Assembly: GCA_019914945.1 (NCBI GenBank)
Contig: CM034099.1
Location: 12,847,001-12,911,000 of the forward strand
Reading direction: 5' to 3'
From: Typha latifolia
Lineage: Eukaryota > Streptophyta > Magnoliopsida > Poales > Typhaceae
DNA: 64,000 nucleotides
Numbering within the stretch: position 1 is the stretch's first letter; the number at the start of each line of letters is the position of its first letter. The notes under the pieces are model-generated. The model did no database searches. It worked only from the letters and a program-made list of their open reading frames with translations, and was not told the origin of the DNA. Positions 47,001-62,000 of the stretch are shown here, one piece after another. A program made the translations under genes and the position numbers.

Positions 47001-50000
47001 AGTTTTCGTTTTGAAGGTCCTACATTACATTGGTATAGGTCAGCTTCGATTAGCGATAGACTTGCAAGGTGGGCTGATTTCAATGCTGGTATTTCACGGC
47101 GGTTTGGATTTGAAGGATACGGTGATTTTGATGCTCTCACGAAGTTGCCGCAGCGGACTATTGTGGCAGCACACCAAGAATCTGAAAGAACTAGTAGTCA
47201 ATGCAACTTGATATGGCCGGACCGTTGTTATGAAGCACTTCTGTGTTTGGGCTGCGGAGAGACATCCAAGCGGGCGCCAAAGCTCTTCATCTAGCCATCT
47301 TGGATGATGCTTATATGCGATATTGATGGAGAAATAGCATTGGGATTTGAGGAGTCAAAACAAGACTTCTTGGACTAGTCGCGATAGCCGCTATCTGGCT
47401 AGGCCGCTGACGACAATTGTCGAGGCTGTTGTAGGATAGAGGTCAGCAGCAGTTTTTTAGAACCCAAAGCCTCCACTACGACTCAGCTACGTGAAGGGTG
47501 GCATTGTCCTGTTGTTTGAACTCTCACATCTGCATAGGTGGAGGAGCAAAGGGCAAAAATTCTTTGCTTCTGTTGTGACGAATGTTTTATGCTTGGGCTT
47601 CGGTGCACAAAATTAATGGGGAGTGATGGTTGGTTGACAACCATGAAGATGTTGAGGAGGATCTTATTGCAGAAGAGGAGAGTGCGGAGGAGGCCCAGCA
47701 GCAGATCATAGATGAGTACGTGGAAGAGGATGTGCTAGTGGAGATATCGAAGCACGTGTACTCAGGGGTCACCGCATCGAAAACTCTTTGGGTGGAAGAC
47801 TTAATCAAGAAGCATTGTGTACATATCCTCATCGATTCAGATAGTACACATAACTTCTTAGAAGAATGGTTGGTCCGGAAGCTGGGATTAGAGATAGAGA
47901 CAACGATAGGGTTTGATGTGGTGATCGACGATGTCACTGATAGACTATGGAACGATTCTTTCAATATCTGGATTTATTGCAGGAAGTAGTCCGTGCAATT
48001 GAAGAAAAATATTTACCAAATATTCTCCTGTTAGTCGAAAATTACGAAACCAAGTGGGATCAATTCGTAATAACCTGATCTACGTTTTTCGTATTTACAC
48101 CTTTCGCAGATTCGAACTGCAACTGGAATGAAAAGACGATATAGTGCGGATGATGGTGGTGGTGACGAGTGGAGTGGATGTTAGGGTTATGGATGATAAT
48201 GGAGATGAGGATGGATTGTCGATGTAGTTTAAGGGATAAAGACGATGGGGAAGAAGTGGTCAAGGTCCCAAGGAAGATGGAGGATTCGACAGACCTTGCC
48301 AACGGTGAGGTGATAAGTTGGTGAAGAGGGAGGAGGGAGATTAGGGTAGAGAGACTAGAGAGAAGATAAAGAGATAAGAAATGGCTGTCATCCACACTTT
48401 TATAGAGGCCTCCACAAGAGTGATAGGACAAAGTGCATGAACATCCGCCTATATCTCCTCCCGTAGACCTGAAATGAATGTGCTCATTAATGTTGTTTCG
48501 GGCCAAGGTGGCTTGCAACGACTACTAATTCTTTCAAATTTTGCTTGGTACTCTAATACGGTCGTCCTTTGAATTATCTTGATTAATATGGCAGCAAAAT
48601 CTTCATATGCCGCTGTCCCAAATCTGTGTGTAATCCTTCTACAAAAGTCAGCCCAACTGGTAAATCTTTCACCACGAATAATCAATTTATATTAATACAA
48701 TGCCGTTCCTTGGAGGTGAAAGCTTGCCATCTGTATCTTTGCGTCCTCTGCTGTCTCTTGACAATCAAAGTATTGTTCCGCTTGAAACACCTAATCCGTC
48801 GGATCACCGTTTTAGAATTTTGAAAAGTCCAAGTGTGCGGTTCTCCCTTGGATAGCATTATCGGGTTTTCCAAAGATCCTTAATTCAGGTCTGAACCTTT
48901 GTGCTTGTTGATCTCCTTCTTTATATCCTGGAGCATGCCTATCACCATCTCCGAAGGGATCAACATCATCCTCTAAGTGCCAATCCTCTTCATTGATGAA
49001 ACGCACCGGTGCCACACGCCTCTCGGGTTCCACCACTGCCAATCTTGGATTGTGTATTAGAGGTGGGGAATGATGTGTAGGAATAGGTAAAAGAGGATCA
49101 TTGACATTAGCATGTCGCACCTGGACCTATGGGATATCAATTCGGTGTGGTCCCATTGCTAGTCCTTAAGGCACCGATCTTCATCGAGGAGATGACGAAG
49201 CCGATCGGTTTATGACATATTCCTTTAAAGTATTATGATCATTCTGCATTGCGTCAACCCTATGCAGCAATGTTTGGAACATGCCCCTAAGTTCATCTAC
49301 CAAGCCTATATTCACACCCATGGATGTTGGTTGACTCGGTCCTATCATGGTCGCTCCAAAAGAATCGGCCTCATGGTTAGGGTTGTCGTGGATTGAGTTT
49401 TCTCTTGTCGGTGTGCTCTCCATTGGTCTCATTGTTGATGCCATCTTTCTTGTTTCTACTATTAATGGAGGTCTGAGGTTCGCCTGGCTCTGATACCAAT
49501 GATCAAAGATGGTCGTGCCAGTAGAGGCACGACACTTGGCACGGGGTGTGCCAGTGGCACGCCCCCGTGCCGAGCCGTGCCGGTCCGGTACGGCTATGTG
49601 CCGTCCGACACAGCCTCGTGCCGGTCATGTGCCAATGTAGACATTTTTTTAAAATTTTTTCTATTTCCATCAATCTTTATTAAATCAACTTTACTTATTT
49701 TCTTCACAAACATGATATGACATGTAGAACCTATTTTTTTTAATATTTTCTTATTTCCATCAATTAACTTTTGCCATTTGTCATTTTTACAATGACAACT
49801 TATTTGTCATTTTTTAAAATTAGAATGACAACTCATTTGCCGGACCTAGACAACCACAAAGCCAAATTTATCAGAGACAGAAGAAAAAAAGGGACCATCT
49901 CAAGCTCACTATGATTACAGTCAGATGAGGGAAGGACTTAAGTATGTAAGTAGTAAGATATTAGGAGAGGTGTGCCTACAGGATGATATGAGTTCATCAT

Positions 50001-53000
50001 TACCATCATATCAATCACACCCAGCAGAGCCACAACACCTTTATTATACTTTATATCCACAATCTGTATATGCTTATGGTGTGCCTGTGCCGATGCCGGT
50101 AGTTCCTGTGCATATTCAATATTCATATCATATCATCGAAGAATTATAAAATTCTTATTTGTATAAAGACTATGTGAGATGTTATAACGAGTAATATTAT
50201 CAGTGGATGAGTTTTAAAGAATATCGACAGTATTTAACGCAATATTCCGATATTATTCTTGTGCCAGCAAATGAAGTCTTTGATCCTCCTCGTCATTTTA
50301 CCTTCAATTAGATATTAGTTTTAATTATTGAACTATTATCAATTATATATTGAATGATCAATTATGTATTGAATGTTATTATGTGTTCAATTATATTATG
50401 GAGTATTAAATCATTTTATGGAGTATTTAATTATTAATATTAATTTTAATGAATGTATTCAATTATATTATGTGTTGAATAATATTTATATTCAACTGTT
50501 GTCTTATCTTTAATAAAATAGGTTATTTACAAAAATAATCTAAAGATAACATATTGTAATGTAGATTTTAAATTTTAATACATATATTTAGACAAAAACT
50601 CAAAGATTGACATCCCAAAGACCAAACAATATCTCTAAATATCCTAAAAAAATTTATTAAAAATATTATAAATGTGTGCCACTAGCACGGGGGGCATGCC
50701 ACTGGCACGAGGGGGGCGTGCCACTCTGCACGCCCCGTGCCGACCGGCACGTGCCACCCGATGCATGGCACGGCACGGCACGTGCCACTGACACGGCCAT
50801 CACTGCTTTGACTAATGAATAACTTTAGGATCATCTCATTCTTCCTCCCTTGTTCGACCCTACAATGCTTGGCTGACCCTATCCCCATCTAGAGCTGACC
50901 TTGCTGCCTTCCTCCTTGTCTGGCCGCACCCCCTCGACCCTGGGGAACGGCCTACTTCTGCCCTATCCTCTTCTTTTTTGACTACAACCACCAATTGCAA
51001 CCACCACCCACTACGTCATCACCACCGCTAGCCCTAGGCCAATCTCTACGACCATCTTGGCCTCCTTTCCACCATCCACTCCAGTGGATTCGTTCCTACA
51101 TCCCTGATCTACCTACCTTCCAAATCTCAAGCCGCTTTGGTTGTTGAATCTAAAGATATCATTTTCTCAAGTATTTGAGATAAGTCCTGGATTTCGCCCT
51201 GGGCATCGAAACTTAGATCTGAACTCTTCTCGATCTTGTGAGTTCAAATCTATTTTTAGATTTAAAAGTTAAATGCCTCTGTCAAGTTCCTCTAGCAATA
51301 AAAAGTAAAAACAGTAAAACAGTACTCAGTAACTAATTAGTAATTACGGTTTTACACTTTTACTTCCTCTACCAGTTAACTTACATTTTAAAAACTAAAA
51401 TTACTGTATAGAATAGGAAGACAATAACTAATAAGTAGTAAGTATTTACTGACTTAAAAATAATAAAAACGGTAATTGATAACTAATTGCTGATTACTAT
51501 CTCTAGTTTATTCACATTTCAAAATTGAAAAAAAAACTAATTGATAACTAATTGCAGGCAATTAGTAATTCCTCAAGGACTCAAACTAATAATGCAAGAC
51601 ATTGAAAAAATAAAAAATTCAGTAATCTTAATTCAATAATTCATAAGCTAAATTACATTAGCAATTAATTCTAATTAATTCCCATAGTTGCTTACCACAA
51701 TAGATTAAGAGTACTTGAACATTTAAGCTCAAGCTCAAGAAATTGGGAACATTTATACTCAGGAACATTTAAAAACAGTAAAACTGTAAGAGAGTAGGAG
51801 AAAGTGAGATAGACAGGAGTACTGTCCGTTGTGGGAGAGGGTGGGAGAGGGACCGCCACCTGCTGTCGCCAGTTGCTTGCGACTTTGTTGTGGGAGAGAC
51901 AGTTCGCCACCTTCTCTGTTGCCCACCGTGGAAGGAATTTATTTTTTAGTGTTTGCCGGTGTGCTATCAAGAGAGAGCAGGGAGCAAGAGAGGAGCGAGT
52001 TTTTTTTTTTTAATATAGGTTGGTTATTAAACTCGATCCTCTTTAATATCTAACCCACTTTACTTATGACCCACATCAGGAAATGACGGGCCGAAACGCT
52101 GACCCGCCTAGCGCTTTTTAGCGCCTAGGCGGTCGACCGCCTTTCGCCGGTGTCAATTGGCTTAGTGGGGCGGCCGGTGCCCTGCCCCGCCATGGCGGCT
52201 CCGAAATCCGCCATTGAAAACAGTGATTTCGGCTTCTTTGTTGATTATATGCTGTGCTTTTAAGGGAGTACCCATGGATAAAGTTGTGATAGAAAATAGC
52301 TATAAGCTGTATAGGAATCTAATATTGGAATGTTTGGCACGGTGTATGCCTTTTCTCGTCTTAGCATTAAATGTATTGGAAATTATCTTCAACTATATTT
52401 GTTTGATGAATTTATTAGTTTCTTTCGTTCCAAGTAGCATAGATGCTAATTAAATAATATTTTTCATCCAATATCTTTCTCATGCTTTTTCTTACTTATC
52501 ATGCCTTCTCAAGTATTTAGAAGATTAGTTTGTCAGGCTTTTGCATGTTTCCAAGTACACAGGGGCCTACTTCACATTAGACTTATGGGATTCTCTCGTA
52601 TGATGTTGGAGGATGAAATAGGCTCTATAATGTTTATAGTTGAGTTAAACAGTTATATTAGTTATCATCTAGAGAGATGATTGATGACATATTAGGACAA
52701 TACTTGATTATTATATGTCTATTTTTGTTTAATATGGAGGTAACTTTGTGAATTTGATGGGATCCCATCATGTTGTATCTGATTTAGTATAGGACTTGGA
52801 CAATTTTCTATCTTATCTTATTTGTTCATCTTATTTTACTTTTTTTTAGCTTATACAAATGTTAGTATATGAATATTTACTATATAAAGTTTCATATCTT
52901 TCTCAATAGAAATGATTGCTGCTATATAGCTAACCATATAGCTAATCTTCATGAATGGCTGGTGGGATAAGGTGCTCTTTCATGCTTATCTTGCCAAACT

Positions 53001-56000
53001 ATGAAAGGTTTTGACCATGGTCCTGTGTTTTGGCCAATCTCGAGTGGGATCGACCATAGCTGATCTTGATTTACCGGCGATACTTTTTCTAGATCCAGAA
53101 ACGGGGACATCAATATTGTCCCCCTTCTCTTTCTCTCTTGTTTCTCTTTTTTGTTTCTTTATCTTCCTCTTGTTTCTCTTTCTTTTCTCCCCACGGGCGG
53201 CACCCATGGTAGATCTCAGCGACCTCGACATTCGGCAACGTTGAACGACCAAGATCCGGTGATCTCGAGTTAGTATTTTTTGTTTCCCTTTCTCTCTCTC
53301 TGACGCCTTCTTTCTTTCTCCCTCTACTCTCTCCTACAAGTTGCCTTCCCTTCCTTTCTCTTTTTGACCTCTATCTCACTCTATGCAGTCACAGAGAGTG
53401 AGTTGGAGAGATGAGAGAGTGGAGAGTGAGAGAGAAAGAGAGAGGGAGAGATAAGGGAAGGAGAAGAAAAAAAATATTGCCTTGCGATCAAGAGATCGAG
53501 AGAGAGGAAGAGGGAGAGAAAGAGAGAGAGAAAGGAAGAGAGAAGAAATGAAAAAAAATTGGTAAGTGGCAATATGAAAGGAAAGAAAAGGGAGAGAAAA
53601 GAAATGAAAAAAAAATTGACTTGCAGACAATAAGAGAGGGAAAGAGAAGGGAAAGAGAAGGGAAAGAGAAAGAAAGAAAAAAATTTAAAGTTTTGAGTAA
53701 GTTAATATAATTTTTTAGTTTTTAGAAGGGAAAGAGAAGGGAAAAAAATTTAAAGACCGTAACAAGGTGCAGTTCAGAACAAATCTGGACATGAAACTTT
53801 CAAAGGCAATGCTGGTTGACTAAACTGTTGGAACAAGCTGAGATTTGGCTTGTTGTTTATTTGGAATTAAGGAATCCAACGTAATTGAAATCTCGTCGAT
53901 CAGATGGGTAGGTCGAAAGTTATGATGGATACAATGATCAAAGGTTAGTGTTGGCGAGATGGATGTGGATGGTTGATTAGTGCAGAATTTGAAGTGCTCT
54001 TGGTTATCGATTCGAGAGTAGAGATTAAGAAGAGATTAAGGAGGAAAGAAGGGGGTTAGAAGCTAGTTGAGAACCATGCCAATGGAAGGTGGCTCGGTAG
54101 TGGGAGATGGTGTGATTGGTGGCCAAGAGAAGAAGAGAGGAGATAGGGGGGCGACAAGCCTTAGCCAAATAATCTTTGCTTAGTGATTGATTGATTGAAT
54201 TAGAGCTGCACTCCACATATATGTAGAGGCTAGTCCTAAATCGACTCGTACTAGAATTTGCTAAGGTCTTACATTAAACATGAATTAGAGATAAACATGA
54301 CTTTAGCTAAATCAATCTTATCCTTCTTGGATTCGTTCGTCGTTCTGTTGCCAATAGAGTTCGAATTTGAGAAAACTTTGAATACGAAAGTAGTAGATTA
54401 TGACATCATTGATTATTTAAGAAATTTTATAATTTTCAAACATCTGATGAATATCTTATAATTATTTTTTTGAAACTATGCAAAACTTAATTGATCTAAC
54501 TTAGCTAATTAAATTCTAATCTACTAAAACTGACTAAATCGCATAAGCAGAATAAATAAGATAACTAAACTCGATTCATCTGACCTAACCCGGTTCACAT
54601 TATTTTTCTGAATTTTTAGATGATATTTAGAATTTTCCATAATGAAAAAATAGTTTGATTTGATATGGGCGGCCGAAATGGCCGATACGGCAGATACATA
54701 TCGTTTTTCTGGACAACCGATCTTAATCCCAATGCCGAGTTTCAGAGGTTTTGACCAAGATTATCATAAGCTATCCTAGATCTTGCATATTTGTGTGGTA
54801 TAGTCATTATTCTAAGTTTTTCAACCCATTCAATACAAAGTTTTAAGTTGTAGATGGAACAATTCAAATATGATATCATGGCTCCTATTTGATTTAGGAC
54901 ATAAACTTCTAGTTTGCATTCCTATTAACTTCCCATGTGCATATCATCCTTGCTGTCTTTATTGAGTCAAGTTTAGCTGGGATTAAGTGTACTTAGTTAT
55001 TTCCAATGTTTGGTAATTTATTTGACCTATTTTTATGTGTTTTCCTAATTTTTGTGTTTGGGTTTATTTATGCTCAATGTAGGTCTTTTGGTTAATCTGT
55101 TAAGCTTTTCTGTACCTATGCCAAAGAGTCTCTTTTGGCCTAATTCAAGTGTGGCTTTGAATCCATTAAAAGTTTCTCATCCACCTTGATTAGAAAAAGA
55201 AAAATGAAATGAAAGTCTTTATAAGAATGATTATCGCTTTATATTTAGAAAATAACAAAAAATAGACTTTTTCCTTTCTTCCTTCGCATGAGCCAAATGC
55301 CCAGATGTGAAGCCCCATGGGAGTGATTTTGTAATATCTATTGTTAATTTAATCTCCTATTTTTCTCATCTATTCTTTCATCCCTTTCCCTTTCTCTCAT
55401 TTTCTTCTCTATAATTTTTTTTCGTTTTTCTTCTGCTACAGTAAAACTAGAAAAAGAATTATTTTATGCGATGGTACTGTAGCAATATTTAAAAAAAAAT
55501 CAATTTCATATCTAAAACCTTTTCTCTTGTGATCTTTTCCTTCTTTTCTATTCTATTTGTTGTTTATATTGCTAAAGTCTATATCTTTACTTATCATTGA
55601 TTTTCTTCCTTGAAACCATCTGATCCCTATATCCATCCTACATCAATATCAATATAGTTTGTCATAGTTAGTTGTCTTGTATGGCTGATCTTCTTCTGAA
55701 TTATGGTTGTTTCATGGCATTTTTAATATTTAACTTTTTATAGCCAAAATAACCAAATTATAGAGGCTATTGCTCTAGTAAGAACAAATAGATTTGGAGA
55801 AGGAAAAACCAAACTAGAGTCTTGGACTTAGAAAATTGCTAGATTAAGCATGGAGTTGTGAACTTCTTGAGGGTTATCCAAAAGCAAGAACTGTATTGCC
55901 ATGGCATGCTACAGCTGGCACGGTCTCAGATCTTTTGCATGGCCAACACATTCTTGCCTAGGGTGTCTTTAATCCTGTTAGATATCTACCTGCAATCTCC

Positions 56001-59000
56001 TTTTCTGCTAGAAGTTCAATGGCCGATTGATACTTCTGGTCTGTATGGACTACAGGCCGGAAGTTTGTGTCGGCCACATCAAAGATCTAGGTGACGTTGG
56101 TGGAGCAACTTGAAAGTGGAAGTTTGATATCCTCTCCCTTTCTTTCTATATAGTATCTCTTGATCTATTTTTTGTTTGTCTTGAATTGTGTCTTTCATAA
56201 GCTTTTGTGATAGTTTGGAACGATTAGAAAATTACAAAAATGAAACCCTTCATTTTGAAAAACAAAGAGCATTCACATCCATATTCTTTCTAGATAACAA
56301 GTTTTCATATTTAATATTCTTCATGTCCCTTCTAATATTTTATCTTTCTGGTACCTTTTGACAATTAAAACCTCTTGTAGCCAAGAGGTGTATACATATT
56401 TATCCTTGTACATTCTTCATATTTTGTGCTAGTTACACATTCCATTGGAATCTGTTAGTGTTTGAACTTTGAAGCTATCCTAACTTTGAATTGCACAATC
56501 AACAACACACACACACACGTGTGTGTGTGTATAAGTTAGGATTTAGGCTTTATTTAGATTTTGAACTGTCTCTTAGGGGTTTGGGCTTTTGAGTATTTGA
56601 GGAATTTACATTTTGGGTGTTAAGGGATGTCTGAATTTTGTGGTTTTCTTTAGGTAACTTTTAGTTAAATCCTTTTTTTAAACTAATTTGATATCCAAAG
56701 TAATACTAGTCAACAAAATATAGAATAATTCATTGTTTTCCATATATAATTTAAGGTAAACGTTCAAAATCTCAGTTTCAAAATATTTGTTCGGTTTCCA
56801 CCAAATTTGAAACAGAAGTAGTGAGACTAGTTTGAGGTTAACTGTTACGACCACCCTCGGGTTAGATGTGATTGCAACAAAGGGACAACTCTGAACAAAT
56901 CTAGAACTGGAAGTTTGGAGATCAATGCTGATCAATCTAGCTAGTCCAAAAGGCCTGATATTCTGATAGGTTGTCCCTCTGAAAGTTAGGGATCTAATGC
57001 AACCAGAATCACATTGATCAGTTGAGTAAATTAAGAGTTACAAGAATAAACTGACCAAAGGTTAGGGGTGGATAGATGGATATGGAAGGTAAAAAATAGA
57101 GTTGTGGCTAGGGTTAGGGTTATAGAAGGTGGAAGATGGTTGTGGTAGTGGGATAAAGCATAAAGCTAGACGAGGGGGAAGAAGTGAATTGTACTCTCAG
57201 GGACAAGAGGGGATGATCGGACGAGAGGGAGAGGTTGTGGGAGAGGTCTTGAGCGTTGCCCCCAGTTTGAATTACCAACCTTCTAGACGGTGTGGTTGGT
57301 AATTCAAGCTGGGACAAACATTTAGCCGCAAATGCAGTTGTTGGTCTGGCTCCACCCATTGTATGTTCTTCCGTAGGACTCTTTAGTTGGCGAGCTTCCA
57401 AGTGGCGTTCATCTAGCGACAAAGCATCTTTCCCACTCGAGTTGCCAACTTTTAACCGGACAATAGTTAGCAAGTCGAGTTGGGAAAGATACTCGGCTGC
57501 TACAACCTCCGTTTCTCCTTTGCTACTCTCATGGAAGGTAAGATCCCTTTATATAACGGAGTTGAGCCAATGTCTTCGCCTCTCGGTATCCCAGTACCAT
57601 TGTGGCCAGTTGACCTTCTGTGCTCGCCTTGATTCGGTTTAGTTGCGTCCATGTTCGATTCAGGTCCGTCTTCAAGTTGTATCCTCTTGACTTCTCGGCA
57701 CCTTTGAATTCAACTAGGGTTCAATCCACAACAACGCAGTCTGGAATTTGTTAGCATTAGCTCGGTGCGGTTTAGTGGACTTGATCCCTTCAAGCTTGGG
57801 TTCGGTTTTGCGGAACCAGCTCTTGTTGATCCGATTAAAAGGGTTCGGATAAATCTTCTATAGCCCTAGCCTAATCACCTTGGGTGGTCCTTCCATGTGG
57901 TCATCCTTTTGGCCTGAAACACAAGGGAAATTGGAATGCAAGCATTTAGTCAAGTCGTCCGGCTTGACTAGGTGTGAGTCTGTCTCGAGTTCCCACATGC
58001 AAAGCAAAGGCCGGAAATGCAAATTTATTTCTCATGCAAGCAAGTTGGTCCTTATCAAATTGTTCTCAACTCTATATTTCATGGCCTTCACTATCCTCCT
58101 GTAAGCTCTGCTAGCTGACCTTTGACAGCGATCTAGGTATTCGCCATCCTCACCTAGTTAACCAATCTCTAGTTCTAAAGTTAGCATGGAGGCATGTCAA
58201 TAACCCTAACAACATTTGGTCCTCCATAATGAATGGGGGAAGTCCTTATGGAATACTACTACTAAATAGAAAGCTACCTAGACTTGATCCTCTATAATCC
58301 ATATGAGAGAAACTCTCAGGAGAAATGTGTTACGAACTCCCTTTGAAGCGTCTTGATTCGATCCGCAACTAGTTATGGATAGAATTTTGGGCGAAACTTG
58401 TGAGTGAGTTTTCGGGAGATCTAATTGTTGGAACCCCATGAAATTTTTATATGTCGTTCCCCCTGAAAGAGAGGAATACAATGGAGTCAAGATCTCAATG
58501 CTTGAACGGTTAGATCGAGAGATATGATCGGAATAGTGACTGAAGGTCTGGGAACACAGGATGGTGATTAGCTATGGCTAGGGTTGCTGGTAGGTGATGA
58601 GGGTTGGATAAGGGTTGTTCGATAGTGGTTTTGGTGGAGGAGATCTTGGTGATTAGGATGGCTAGGTGGTAGGTGGTATAAAGATTAGAGATGGAGGCTT
58701 GAAAGACTGGTGGTGGAGCTAAGTTGGCTATGGCGTCTTAGTTAGGGCTAGATGGTGTTGGTGGCTGTTTCAAGTTGGGGGTTGAGAGAGAGATATACGT
58801 GGGGCGGGGGACCCTTGCTGTGGTTGAGAGCTCGACATGGGGAAAGAAGAATGCACGAGGGGGAGAGAGAGGATTAGGATAAGAGAATAATTCATTGATA
58901 AAATGAAATCAAATGGAGCTGAAAACCAATTCACCTAATACATGAGCTAATTTGTGAAAGCAAATTAATGAAGTTTAAGTTCTCCGCTAAGTCTGCCTTT

Positions 59001-62000
59001 ATCTCTCTATTCCAAGTGCCTAGACAAGTTGCACTTCATCCTCTAACACTGGTAAAAATCTGGAAACTCATTTGGCATTGCAAGGATGCCAACCCTCGAG
59101 TAAAGACCTTTCTTTGGTGGTGCATCACCGACACTATCCCCGTGAGAGCTTCACCCTAACTCCCTACTTTGGATGATAACTGCCCTTTCTGTGTCGACAA
59201 GCCCAAAACCCTGGAACACCTAATTCTGGATTGTCCTCTTCAGGCTTTCTTGGTTCGCCAGCAATCTCAGACTCAAACTAGATATCATTCCTGAGTGGCT
59301 CAATGTGTGGATTCTCTTCCCCAACTGTCAGCTCTCTAGTAACATAACTTACCTCTGGAAGGCTAGAAATTCTAAGTGTTTAGAAATGCTAAGATCGACT
59401 CATTCGAGATCACTGCTAATGTTGCTAGGTGGCTTTCTCCTGGTCCTGGTCTAAATTCTTTGCCAAATCCTCTTGTTCCCGGTTAGGACCTTATTGTTAC
59501 ATTAAACATTAATGTTTATATTCCCCCACTGCATGACACTATGGATGGAGCTTATCCTTCTCGTGGGGATGTTGCATCCTGGGTTGATGCAGCATGGCAT
59601 GGAGCTTGGGTAAAGCCATTTATCTCAATCTATTGTAGCAGATTAATTAATGGTGAAGCACTTGCAGTTCTTGAAGGTATCAAGTTCCTTTGCTTTCTAA
59701 GGAAGTGGCCCCCCCTTCTAAATAGCTATTTAGTGACTGCCATAGTGTTGTGGAAGCAGTTAAAGATCTATGTGGACCATTGTCTAGGAATGTTCGAGGT
59801 CGATGTCTCTATCCCTTTTCAAGAGTTTATTATACTAGCCAAAGCAAGAATGTTAAAGCTCATTATTTAGCCAGTCACGTCATCCGTAATCATGTATCAT
59901 ATGATTGTACTAGTCCACCTCTAGATCTTCAATGTATGATTATCAATAAATTCCAGTGTTATGAATCTTTTTCCAAAAAAAGTTAAAAAAAAGATCAATG
60001 AAATTCATCGAAGTATTTATGAATAAAGATTCATCAAGAACATCAAAAGTCTTAAAAAACATGATCCTTCCAACTAATATCATGGCTCCCATTACAATCA
60101 ATTATAATTTTCACAAACAAAGGAGTAGAATATACATTACATTGCTCTTTGATGTATTTCTTGTGTAACGGTGTCCTTTTTCTTGCTCTCCTTTTTAGCT
60201 CCAAGGAGTTGGTTTTTAACTACTATGAACCTACGCAGAATTTTTTAAAGAAGGCATTAGACCTTTGTACTGAAATTTTAAGGATTTAATTTTCTTTAGT
60301 AAACCATCTCTTAAAAGAGAAATTTTAGAATTCATAGTTTGAGAGAGAGAGAGAGAGAGACTTATCTTGTTTCTCGAGAAGTGCCCTCTTTTTGTATTTC
60401 TTCTCAATTTGGGCCTTTATATCTTCTACTTGATTTGATAGGAACATCTTTTCATCATTTGTCGCCTTGAGTCTTTCTACTATTCATGTTAAACTTATTC
60501 AGATTTTAGGATTCTCTGAACAATGTGTTGTAGGCTGTTCAAATATTTGTGTCGATGTCTTCTCTATCTTTGCTATCATTCTGCTCATCGGAAAAAGAGA
60601 TCTGACAAAATTCATCAGTAAATAACAAGAAAGTATTAAAGACTGTTTATCCTGTTCAGACTCATATTCTTCTTCATCCAAATTGTTCCAATCATTTCAT
60701 ACCCTTGCCCTTTTTCTTGCGACTAGGGCACTCTTGAGTGATGTGCCCAAAGCTAAAAGACACTCGAAGCACTGAATTCCTCCTCTTTGTTCTTAGGTTT
60801 GGTGCCTTTAGGCATAGGGGCAATGGAGCAATTGCTAGAGTATCTTCCTTTTTTAAGATTCTCTCCTTTCATATTTCCTGCAGCATTGTTAGTATTGTTA
60901 AAATAATTCTTAATTTTTTTTGGCAAATAAGGCAAACATTTCAGGATTAATGTCATCATCAGAATCAAAAGCATTTAAGGAAATAGAAGACAAGGGCAAT
61001 ACTTTTGCATTTTAGGTAGTTGAAGAGTATTTTCATAAATCTGCGGATTACTTACGAATTGCTCTACTCTTAGAGAGTCGACATCTTTGACTTCTTCGAT
61101 TGCAGTGACCTTTGCTTGAAATCTGTTAGGTAAGGACTTTACAATTTTCCTCACTATTTTTCTTTTAGACATTCTTTCACCAAGATTAAAACTTGAAGTT
61201 ACAATGTTGTTCAGTTTCGCATGGAACTATTTAAGGTCTCAAAGCTCATAGTCAATCTCTAAAATTTAGATAATTTGATATTAGCCATACCTTCATGTGT
61301 AGTCTCTAAGATATTCCAAGCAAATAGAAAATTAAGGCTAAATATTTTCTCTTTGACGTTGAAAAATCTCCCTCACAAGTGAAAAACATAAATTGAGTGG
61401 GCAATTAACTAATGGTAACTCAAAGTGTTTGAGTTATGTTTTTTTTATACCTTTTGTGTGGGTTAGGCTTTAGCAAGATCTTTGCTAACAATGGTTGTTA
61501 GACTTGTCAAACTTGTAAAACCAAGATTTAAAAAATCGGGATCTGGATTGGCCTCCTAAAAAAATGAAACATATCGACTGTATTAACTAGATCAGTTGCT
61601 TGGATTAGACTATTTTTTTATTACATAAAATTTTTAAATATTATTTAAAAATACAAGAAAATCAAATGATAAAAATAAGAAAATAATAATTACTCACGTA
61701 TGAAACATAAAAACTAAAAAAAGTACCAAGCTACTCAAAACTACTACAGTGAAGAAGAGATATAGTGGGCGAAAGAAAAGTTAAAAAAAAAAATTTGCCA
61801 CAGCGAAGAAGAGGAGAAAAAAAAATACAGTGAAGACGAGAAGAGAGAAATAAAATAAAAATAATCACAATTGAAGTCGCGAAGTTTGGCAGAATTGGAT
61901 CTCTACATCGGAGAAGCAATAGTTCTGGTAGGGAGAGAGAGAGAGGAGGAAGATGATAGGGGATTGAGAACATTAATTATTGATTTCCTGGTGTTGGACT

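Noticed and set aside
53376..53630. Phe/Ser/Leu-rich minus-strand frame resembling a membrane protein
   Set aside because: Generated by a purine-rich simple-sequence tract; there is no composition-independent support.
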